A stretch of 6,010 bases of DNA from Clostridiales bacterium (GTDB taxonomy: Bacteria; Bacillota; Clostridia; Christensenellales; Aristaeellaceae): positions 1-6,010 of the forward strand of contig SFHU01000139.1 of the NCBI GenBank assembly GCA_004555535.1. The letters are read 5' to 3'. The position numbers and the translations under genes were made by a program. Shown here piece after piece: positions 1 to 5,182 of the stretch (position 1 is the stretch's first letter; each line of letters begins with the position of its first letter). The notes under the pieces are model-generated. The model did not search any database. It was not told where the DNA came from and was given only the letters and a program-made list of their open reading frames with translations.

Positions 1-462
1 GAACCAGTTGACGTTGATGTTCGGGAACGCGTCCCTGAGCTGGGTGGTGATGATGCCGTCGCTGGCGTACAGGAACATGTAACCCGTGACGAGCGCGACG
101 CCGGAGTAGATCATCGTGGTCATGTAGCCCAGGCGGAGCACACGGGCGCCCTTGATGTCAAAATACTCCGTCAGCAGGACGATGGAGACGCCGACGACGT
201 TGACCGTGATCACCAGGCAGACGGCAAGCTTGAGCGAGTTGAAGACGAATTTGGGCATGTTGCCCGCGAAGAAGAAGCGGATGACCGCAAAGGGATCGAT
301 CTCGCCGCTTGCTGAGCGGACGGTGAAGATCTGCGTGATCGTGTTGAGGCAGGGGAGCAGCATGAAGCCGAAAAACAGATAGACGAAGAAGGCGATGAAA
401 AACACCTTGCCCAACAGATCCGGCTTGAGCCACGCTGGAGTGCGTCTGGCGGTTTTCTGCAT
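1..462 (-). CDS. ABC transporter inner-membrane permease, Fe3+/polyamine-type, N-terminal part (runs off window)
   Basis: This is the membrane channel subunit of the ABC importer encoded with the ATPase and binding protein upstream. The ATG at 460-462 opens a frame that stays open for 154 codons to the window edge, so the C-terminal part, including the EAA loop that docks the ATPase, is not visible. A short basic N-terminus (MQKTARR) precedes a hydrophobic segment at about residues 22-42. An extracytoplasmic stretch follows, then the NSLKLA motif near residue 81 that typically opens the permease core, with further membrane segments at about 83-102 and 119-138. The start lies 2 nt after the ATPase stop, and its ribosome site is inside the ATPase gene, so the two are probably translationally coupled. 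The family includes FbpB/AfuB and PotB-like permeases. The substrate cannot be told, nor whether this is a single- or double-length permease. Confidence 0.88.
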   Translation of the reverse strand, partial: MQKTARRTPAWLKPDLLGKVFFIAFFVYLFFGFMLLPCLNTITQIFTVRSASGEIDPFAVIRFFFAGNMPKFVFNSLKLAVCLVITVNVVGVSIVLLTEYFDIKGARVLRLGYMTTMIYSGVALVTGYMFLYASDGIITTQLRDAFPNINVNWF

Positions 463-464
463 AA

Positions 465-1478
465 TCACGCCTCCTTGACGGGCGCGTCGTAGGACATGAC
501 GTTCGCGGGATGCAGCCCAAGGACGACCTGCTGTCCCGGCTCATAGATATTGACGCCGTCGTTCTTCTCGATGACCTTGACGGTCTGCCCAGCGGCTTCG
601 ATGGCGTATTTGATATAGAGGCCGTAGTATTCGCGGCTGACGATCGTTCCCTGCAGCTGCACCTCGCCCGGATGGGCAGGGCAGTTGACGCGCACGCGCT
701 CCAGCCGGATGAAGTGATGCTTGGCGGGATCAAGCTGCATGGCGCGGACGATTTCGTCGCCAAGGCGGTTGATGTCGCCGATGAAGTTGCAGACGAACTC
801 GGTCTGCGAGTGGTTGTAGATCTCGTTGGGCGTGCCGATCTGCTCGATGTAGCCCTTGTTGAAGACGGCGATGCGGTCGGAGAGCGTCAGCGCCTCCTCC
901 TGATCGTGGGTGACATAGATGGTGGTGATGCCGAACTCGCGCTGCATCTTCTTGAGCCCGTTGCGCAGCTGGACGCGCAGCTTGGCGTCGAGGTTTGAAA
1001 GCGGCTCATCCATGCAGATGATGCTTGGCTCGGTGACGAGCGCGCGTGCGATGGCGACGCGCTGCTGCTGGCCGCCGGAGAGCTGGCTGACTGCCTTCTT
1101 GAGCTGCTCATCCGAGAGATCGACCTTGCGGGCGATGTCGCGGACCTTGCGGTCGATCTCCGCCTTTTTCAGCTTCTTGACCTTGAGGCCAAAGGCGATG
1201 TTGTCGTAGACGGTCATCGTCGGGAAGAGCGCGTAGCTCTGGAAGACGATGCCGATGTTGCGCTCCTCGATGGGCACATGGGTGATATCCTCGCCGTTCA
1301 TGCTCACGGTGCCGGCGACGGGCTCGATAAAGCCGGTGATGGTGCGCAGCGTTGTCGTCTTGCCGCAGCCGGACGGGCCCAGAAAGGTGAAAAATTCCCC
1401 TTCGCCGACCTCGACATGGATGTGATGCAGGGCCTCGAAGTCGTCGAATTTCACGACGATATTGGACAGCTCAATCAT
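465..1478 (-). CDS. ABC transporter ATP-binding protein, PotA/FbpC-like
   Basis: This is the cytoplasmic ATPase that powers the importer. The 337-residue length is normal for the MalK/PotA/FbpC group, which carry an extra C-terminal domain. All catalytic motifs are intact: Walker A GPSGCGKTT at residues 34-42, Q-loop glutamine at 80 (VFQSYALFP), signature LSGGQQQR at 133-140, Walker B IICMDE at 153-158, D-loop SNLD at 161-164 and the switch histidine at 191 (THDQEEA). From about residue 240 to the end lies a TOBE-type regulatory domain, with SREYYGLYIKY followed by a GLHPANV ending. The ATG at 1476-1478 has a moderate ribosome site (AAGGGAG, 9 nt upstream). The gene follows the binding-protein gene after 87 nt that hold a stem-loop, and it ends 2 nt before the permease. 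Motifs place it in the iron/polyamine/sulfate class but do not fix the substrate. Confidence 0.95.
   Translation of the reverse strand: MIELSNIVVKFDDFEALHHIHVEVGEGEFFTFLGPSGCGKTTTLRTITGFIEPVAGTVSMNGEDITHVPIEERNIGIVFQSYALFPTMTVYDNIAFGLKVKKLKKAEIDRKVRDIARKVDLSDEQLKKAVSQLSGGQQQRVAIARALVTEPSIICMDEPLSNLDAKLRVQLRNGLKKMQREFGITTIYVTHDQEEALTLSDRIAVFNKGYIEQIGTPNEIYNHSQTEFVCNFIGDINRLGDEIVRAMQLDPAKHHFIRLERVRVNCPAHPGEVQLQGTIVSREYYGLYIKYAIEAAGQTVKVIEKNDGVNIYEPGQQVVLGLHPANVMSYDAPVKEA
470..476 (-). promoter_or_regulatory. Ribosome binding site of the permease gene, embedded in the ATPase gene
   Basis: The minus strand reads AAGGAGG with 7 nt (463-469) before the permease ATG. It is formed by the last sense codons of the ATPase gene (Lys-Glu-Ala). 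It fixes the permease start at 462 and suggests coupled translation of the two subunits. Confidence 0.85.
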
Positions 1479-1516
1479 GGGGGACAGCTCCCTTCAAACG
1501 TGGATTGGATAAGGAG

Positions 1517-1547
1517 AAGGCGAGTCTGCGCGCGGCAGACTCGCCTT
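1517..1547 (-). terminator. Intercistronic stem-loop between binding-protein and ATPase genes
   Basis: A perfect 13-bp inverted repeat (AAGGCGAGTCTGC at 1517-1529, its complement at 1535-1547) encloses a 5-nt loop. It begins 18 nt after the binding-protein stop. On the minus strand the stem is followed by CTCCTTATCC rather than a solid T-run, so it is a weak terminator at best. Partial termination or protection of the upstream message from 3' decay, as for the malE-malF intergenic repeats, would both raise binding protein over ATPase and permease. The structure is seen directly; the role is inferred. Confidence 0.7.
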
Positions 1548-1565
1548 TGAGACACTCGCGACGGA

Positions 1566-2771
1566 TTACTTCGCAGCAGCCTGCGTCAGAACAGCCCAGT
1601 CGAGGTTATCCCAATCCGGCTCGGCGGGCGCCGCGCTGTTGTCGGCCCAGTAGAAGCCCAGGTTGGTCATGATGTTCGTCCACTCGGAGGAATGCGCAGC
1701 GACATACTCCGCATAGTTCATGTCGGTGCCCTCGACCTTGGTCAGGGAGCAGTTCTTGAGGGTGTAGATCGCCGGGGTCTCGTCGTAGATCATGCCGGCG
1801 GCGACGGTATTGCAGGGGAAGGAGTCGAACTCATCCGCCCAGGCAGCCTGGGTTTCGGCAGAGCCAAACCACTCGGCGAACGCCTTCACGACCTCGGTCT
1901 CCTCCTCGGAGCGGCCCTCACGATCGAGGATGCCGATGTACTCGGCGATGTAGTAGGTGCCGTCCGCAATCTCGACGATGCCCCAGTTCTCGGGATCCAG
2001 CGTGCCCAGCAGCGGGGAAGAGGAGCTGTCGGCAGCGGCGTCGATGTTGCCGTAGAGGGAAGAGGAGTAGAACGTGGAGACCTGCACGTCGCCGCGGTTC
2101 AGCGGATCAAAGCCGTAGCTGTCGCCGGTGAAGAAACCGTTGGCGCAGTAGGCCCACAGGGTCTTCCAGCCCTCGACGGAGATGCCGCCCGCCGGGGAGG
2201 ACGGATCGACGAAGGAATAGAGCATCGCGTTGTTGATGTTGCTGTTGGTGGTGCCGCCAACCTTGCCCTGGCGATACCACTTGTAGCCGCAGTTCACGAT
2301 GTCGGCCCAGTGCTCGAAGGAGAGTGCCTTGCCGTTCGTGCCCAGTTCATCGTTGCGGTAGAGCATCAGGATGTTCTGAATGACGAGGCCATAGGCCTTG
2401 CCGGGATAGACGTACTCGCCGACGTCGCCCGCCCAGGAGGGTGTCCAGTCCATGATCTTCAGGTTCTCGTAGGTGCCGCCTACGAGCTGGGACCAGCGGG
2501 TCTCGTTGAGGCCGAAGATCAGGTCGCCGTCCTTGTTTTCGTTGGCGGCCTGGATGGCGGCGGTGTCGCCGGAGATGACGGAGTTGTCATCCAGGGAGAT
2601 GTTGAAGCCGGCCTCCTTGGCGGCGTTCTGCAGCCAGGTGGCGCGCTCCGTGGAGTTGGAGTTGGAGTAGATGCGGATGGTGTAGTTGCTCGCGTCAGCA
2701 CTGGCGGCGGCGAAGCAGACAAGGCTCATCAGCACGGCAAGCGCCAGAGCCACGGACAGGAAGCGTTTCAT
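1566..2771 (-). CDS. Extracellular solute-binding protein of the ABC importer (Fe3+/spermidine-putrescine class)
   Basis: This secreted receptor captures the substrate and hands it to the permease. The chosen ATG at 2769-2771 gives 401 residues, has a perfect AAGGAGG 8 nt upstream and starts exactly at a signal peptide: MKR, a hydrophobic core to about residue 23, then ASADA, a signal peptidase I-type site near residues 25-27. The frame could open 15 codons further upstream, but that would bury the signal peptide and ignore the ribosome site. The mature protein starts with a beta-strand and loop (IRIYSNSNSTER, residues 32-43) typical of family-1 binding proteins. It has a DLIFGLNETRW segment around residue 80 and a late stretch (AKxF-like AFAEWF, then FDSFPCN) also typical of this fold. 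The only cysteine in the signal region (C19, preceded by SLV) is a poor lipobox, so a lipid anchor is not apparent. The substrate is unknown; iron, polyamine or an organophosphonate are possible. Confidence 0.9.
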   Translation of the reverse strand: MKRFLSVALALAVLMSLVCFAAASADASNYTIRIYSNSNSTERATWLQNAAKEAGFNISLDDNSVISGDTAAIQAANENKDGDLIFGLNETRWSQLVGGTYENLKIMDWTPSWAGDVGEYVYPGKAYGLVIQNILMLYRNDELGTNGKALSFEHWADIVNCGYKWYRQGKVGGTTNSNINNAMLYSFVDPSSPAGGISVEGWKTLWAYCANGFFTGDSYGFDPLNRGDVQVSTFYSSSLYGNIDAAADSSSSPLLGTLDPENWGIVEIADGTYYIAEYIGILDREGRSEEETEVVKAFAEWFGSAETQAAWADEFDSFPCNTVAAGMIYDETPAIYTLKNCSLTKVEGTDMNYAEYVAAHSSEWTNIMTNLGFYWADNSAAPAEPDWDNLDWAVLTQAAAK

Positions 2772-2779
2772 GGACAAAT

Positions 2780-2786
2780 CCTCCTT
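2780..2786 (-). promoter_or_regulatory. Ribosome binding site of the solute-binding protein gene
   Basis: AAGGAGG on the minus strand lies 8 nt before the ATG at 2771. It decides this start over the alternative in-frame start 45 nt upstream. Confidence 0.88.
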
Positions 2787-2798
2787 CAATAAACATTG

Positions 2799-2821
2799 AT
2801 CCGATGCAGACGCCATCGGAT
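2799..2821 (-). promoter_or_regulatory. Palindrome in the 5' leader of the ABC operon (possible operator or leader hairpin)
   Basis: ATCCGATG at 2799-2806 and its exact complement CATCGGAT at 2814-2821 flank a 7-nt spacer. From the predicted -10 box, transcription should start near 2827, so the repeat would occupy roughly the first 30 nt of the message. It could be a repressor operator just downstream of the start, or an RNA hairpin near the 5' end that stabilises the message. The repeat is seen directly; both roles are inferred. Confidence 0.55.
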
Positions 2822-2833
2822 GGTTCTGCTCTT

Positions 2834-2861
2834 ATTATACACGAATTTTACAAAAAATCAA
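2834..2861 (-). promoter_or_regulatory. Sigma-A-type promoter of the ABC importer operon
   Basis: On the minus strand a consensus -10 box TATAAT (2834-2839) is preceded, after 16 nt, by TTGATT (2856-2861), which matches four of six bases of the -35 consensus. The region is A+T-rich, in sharp contrast to the surrounding G+C-rich genes. It lies downstream of the tctA terminator and about 60 nt before the binding-protein start, so this operon is probably transcribed independently of the tct genes. Confidence 0.8.
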
Positions 2862-2874
2862 TTCAGATTTTACA
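2845..2874. repeat. Direct repeat ATTTTACA flanking the -35 box
   Basis: Two exact copies of ATTTTACA (plus strand; TGTAAAAT on minus) lie at 2845-2852 and 2867-2874, starting 22 bp apart, about two helical turns. One is in the promoter spacer and the other just upstream of the -35 box. The position suits a regulator that binds on one DNA face, but in A+T-rich DNA an 8-bp repeat can arise by chance. Confidence 0.4.
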
Positions 2875-2948
2875 TGATTTACAGCAGAGTCAACGAAAAG
2901 CATGCGCCCGTCTGGAAAAGACAGGGGCTTGCCGCGCCGGAAAGGCGC

Positions 2949-2980
2949 AAAAAAGAGGCTGCCGGTGATCCGGCAGCCCC
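2949..2980 (-). terminator. Intrinsic terminator of the tct operon
   Basis: On the minus strand GGCTGCCGG, a 4-nt loop ATCA and CCGGCAGCC form a 9-bp G+C-rich stem (arms 2970-2978 and 2957-2965). CTC and then TTTTTT (2949-2954) follow. It starts 14 nt after the tctA stop. Strong stem plus T-run is the classic rho-independent form and separates the TTT genes from the ABC operon. Confidence 0.92.
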
Positions 2981-2994
2981 TTGCGGAGGATGGA

Positions 2995-4524
2995 TTATTC
3001 GCCCTTGGCAGCAGCCTTTGCGGCAGCCTCGCGCTTGTTGATCTTCTTCTGGTTGTAGATGGAGAAGAGGATGACGGCGACGGCGACCACGAAGAAGCCG
3101 ACGGCGATGGGACGCCCCAGAATGGCGAGGAAGTTTCCGCCATTGAGGTCCATGAAGCGGACGAAGTTCTGCTCGCACATCGGTCCAAGGATGAGGGCGA
3201 GCAGGATCGGGCTCAGCGGGAATTCATACTTGTTCATCAGCCAGCCGACCACGCCGAAGAGGACGCAGACGCCGACATCGAACACGTTCTTGTTGATGGA
3301 GAACGCGCCCAGCAGGGAGATGACCAGGATGATCGGGTAGAGGATCTTCTTTTCGACCGAGACGATCTTGGCGAAGAAGCGGACGCCGCAGCAGCCGACG
3401 ACCAGCATCGCCAGGTTGGCGAGCATCAGCGCGGCAAAGACGCAGTAGACGGTGTCCAACTTGTCCACGTACATCGTCGGGCCGGGCTGGATGCCCTTCA
3501 TGATGAACGCGCCGAGGATGACGGCGGTGACGGCGTCACCCGGAACGCCCAGGGAGAGCAGCGGGATCATCGCGCCGCCGGAGCAGCCGTTGTTCGCGGA
3601 TTCGGTGGAGGCGATGCCCTGCGGGATGCCGGTGCCCCACTGCTCGGGGTGCTTGCTGAAGCTCTTGTTGAAGCCGTAGGAGACGAATACGGCGATGTCG
3701 CCGCCCGCGCCCGGAATCGCGCCGATGAAGGTGCCGATCAGGCCGCCGGAGAGGATCTGCGGCCAGATCTGGGCGATCGTGGAGAGGCCCGGCAGCACTT
3801 CCGTGATCTTCTCGTTGGAGCGCTCCTGCTTCTCCTCGCCGTTGATGATGCGCTCGACGCCGGCGATGATCTCGGAGACGGCAAACAGACCGATCAGCAC
3901 GGGGATGAACTGCAGGCCGGAATACAGCGACTTGACGCCGAAGGTAAAGCGCTTGGCGCTGTAGGTCGGGTCCATGCCGACGGTGCACAGCAGCATGCCG
4001 AAGAAGGCGGAGATCAGGCCCTTGGCGATGGACTGGCCGGAGATGGCGATGATGACGGACAGGCCGAAGACGGCGAGCATCAGCATCTCAGCGGAGGTGA
4101 ACTCCATGGCCACGTCCGCGATGAGCGGGGAGAGGAAGGTCATGACCAGCGCGCCGATGATGCCGCCGCAGAAGGAGGAGAACATGGCGATGGAAAGCGC
4201 CTTGCCCGCCTGGCCCTTTTGGCACATCGGGTAGCCGTCCAGCAGCGTCGCAGCCGCGGCAGGCGTACCCGGCGCATGGATCAGGATGGCGGAGATCGAG
4301 CCGCCGTACATGCCGCCGCAGTAGATGCCCAGCAGCAGGCCGATGGACGGGATCAGATCCATGCCGAAGGAGAAGGGAATCAGTAGCGCGACGCCCATGG
4401 TGGCCGTCATGCCGGGGATGGCGCCCAGCAGCACGCCGCCGGCAGCGCCGAGCAGCGTCATCAGAAGCACTTCAGGATTGAGAAAGACGGAACCGTAGCT
4501 CTGGAAAAGCAAACTCCAATTCAT
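2995..4524 (-). CDS. tctA: Tripartite tricarboxylate transporter large membrane subunit TctA
   Basis: This is the large permease of a TTT importer, which moves carboxylates such as citrate across the membrane with an ion gradient after delivery by TctC. The 509 residues match the family's usual ~500, with about ten to twelve hydrophobic segments. The two inverted halves each carry a PG motif: GAIPGMTATMG at residues 34-44 and GAIPGAGGD near 267-275. Other family hallmarks are YGGSISAIL at 73-81, APGTPAAAAT at 84-93 with DGYP at 96-99, and ESANNGCSGGAMIPLLSLG followed by PGDA around 307-330, then a GIQPGP turn. The C-terminus is a charged Lys/Ala-rich tail. ATG at 4522-4524 has AAAGGAGG 7 nt upstream. 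It lies 16 nt after tctB and ends just before the terminator. The substrate within the carboxylates is not determinable. Confidence 0.97.
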   Translation of the reverse strand: MNWSLLFQSYGSVFLNPEVLLMTLLGAAGGVLLGAIPGMTATMGVALLIPFSFGMDLIPSIGLLLGIYCGGMYGGSISAILIHAPGTPAAAATLLDGYPMCQKGQAGKALSIAMFSSFCGGIIGALVMTFLSPLIADVAMEFTSAEMLMLAVFGLSVIIAISGQSIAKGLISAFFGMLLCTVGMDPTYSAKRFTFGVKSLYSGLQFIPVLIGLFAVSEIIAGVERIINGEEKQERSNEKITEVLPGLSTIAQIWPQILSGGLIGTFIGAIPGAGGDIAVFVSYGFNKSFSKHPEQWGTGIPQGIASTESANNGCSGGAMIPLLSLGVPGDAVTAVILGAFIMKGIQPGPTMYVDKLDTVYCVFAALMLANLAMLVVGCCGVRFFAKIVSVEKKILYPIILVISLLGAFSINKNVFDVGVCVLFGVVGWLMNKYEFPLSPILLALILGPMCEQNFVRFMDLNGGNFLAILGRPIAVGFFVVAVAVILFSIYNQKKINKREAAAKAAAKGE

Positions 4525-4531
4525 ACAAGCG

Positions 4532-4539
4532 CCTCCTTT
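4532..4539 (-). promoter_or_regulatory. Ribosome binding site of tctA
   Basis: AAAGGAGG on the minus strand, 7 nt before the tctA ATG and inside the 16-nt tctB-tctA gap, fixes the start at 4524. Confidence 0.85.
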
Positions 4540-4540
4540 C

Positions 4541-5068
4541 TCAAATCATGTCGACGAGATTCTTCAGCGGCTGAAGAATGCCCATGGGGATGTTGACGGT
4601 CAGCATCTTGTAGAAGACCAGCCACATCAGCAGCGGGACGAAGATGGAAACCAGAAGGATCTGGCGGAAATCCCGCTTGCCGATGATCCACATGATCGCA
4701 GCGGCGATCAGCGCGGACACGAGGACATAGCCCAGGACCTCAAAGAGCGCGACATACGCGATGCACAGCGCGATGACGACCAGAGCGGCGAGCGCGCCCT
4801 TGCTCTTCAGGAAATTGATGGAGCCGGCGGGAGCGGCGAGCGGGTCGTCCTCCTTCATGCTCATCAGCTTTATCACGGACTGGATCAGCAGGACGATGGT
4901 GAAGACCATCATGCCCAGACACATGAACTGGGGGAAGGAGGCAGGCTGAACGGCCGCGTTCTTGACGACCTTGAAGCTCAGCGTCTGCACATAAGCCCAG
5001 ATTTCAAAGACAAGCAGGATGATTGAAATCACCAGATTGGAAAATGCCTTCGACTGGGTTTTTTTCAA
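4541..5068 (-). CDS. tctB: Tripartite tricarboxylate transporter small membrane subunit TctB (TTG start)
   Basis: This is the small, poorly conserved membrane partner of TctA. From a TTG at 5066-5068 it encodes 175 residues, close to the usual 150-180. Hydrophobic segments lie at about residues 9-28, 48-68, 91-110, 112-130 and 136-155. The first extracytoplasmic loop has PASFPQ (42-47), matching the family's phenylalanine-proline motif, and LFEVLGYVLVS (108-118) is the usual paired-helix region. The frame is open upstream to a GTG at 5149, but that codon sits next to the intercistronic hairpin and would add a hydrophilic extension with no ribosome site. The TTG start has a near-perfect anti-16S match upstream and gives a normal TctB N-terminus (MKKTQSKAFSN). 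A GTG at 5077 is a less likely start because it overlaps that site. Confidence 0.88.
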   Translation of the reverse strand: MKKTQSKAFSNLVISIILLVFEIWAYVQTLSFKVVKNAAVQPASFPQFMCLGMMVFTIVLLIQSVIKLMSMKEDDPLAAPAGSINFLKSKGALAALVVIALCIAYVALFEVLGYVLVSALIAAAIMWIIGKRDFRQILLVSIFVPLLMWLVFYKMLTVNIPMGILQPLKNLVDMI

Positions 5069-5083
5069 GTCAATCACATCCTT
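5069..5083 (-). promoter_or_regulatory. Extended Shine-Dalgarno that decides the tctB start
   Basis: The minus strand reads AAGGATGTGATTGAC directly before TTG. Compared with the full 16S-complementary AAGGAGGTGATC, ten of twelve bases agree. The spacing from the AAGGAT core to the TTG is 9 nt. The length of the match could compensate for the weak TTG codon. Confidence 0.7.
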
Positions 5084-5118
5084 AAAGTGTAACGGTTTAT
5101 CAGCAGGCTTGCGCAATG

Positions 5119-5147
5119 AAAAGGTGGGCAGGCTTTGCCTGCCCACC
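5119..5147 (-). terminator. Terminator-like attenuator between tctC and tctB
   Basis: On the minus strand GGTGGGCAGGC (5137-5147), loop AAA and the complementary GCCTGCCCACC (5123-5133) make a perfect 11-bp stem followed by TTTT (5119-5122) and C. It starts 35 nt after the tctC stop. The short T-run suggests partial termination: many transcripts would stop after tctC, giving an excess of binding protein over TctB and TctA. Confidence 0.8.
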
Positions 5148-5182
5148 ACTGCTGCAGTTGATCAGAGCGACAATACGGGGAA

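Noticed and set aside
158..763. Minus-strand open frame overlapping the permease and ATPase genes
   Set aside because: It is an out-of-frame Arg/Ser-rich translation of two recognised genes, with no start signal.
1692..2792. 366-codon open frame on the plus strand opposite the binding-protein gene
   Set aside because: It is Gly/Val/Ala-rich without motifs and lies fully antisense to a well-supported gene with a signal peptide and promoter.
2772..2816. Longer start for the binding protein (15 extra residues)
   Set aside because: It would place a polar extension before a clear signal peptide and begin inside the leader palindrome. The ATG at 2771 has a perfect ribosome site.
2934..2948. Small inverted repeat GCGCC/GGCGC just after the tct terminator
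   Set aside because: The stem is only 5 bp with no T-run after it on the minus strand. It adds little to the strong terminator and can occur by chance in G+C-rich DNA.
2880..2948. Possible small gene or RNA in the tctA-binding protein gap
   Set aside because: Short frames here have no ribosome site or coding character, and I see no conserved RNA fold beyond the terminator.
2902..4386. Long 494-codon open frame on the plus strand opposite tctA
   Set aside because: Its product is a low-complexity Asp/Glu/Gly/Ala/His-rich chain with no recognisable domain, as expected from the complement of a G+C-rich membrane-protein gene. tctA on the other strand has full family motifs and a ribosome site.
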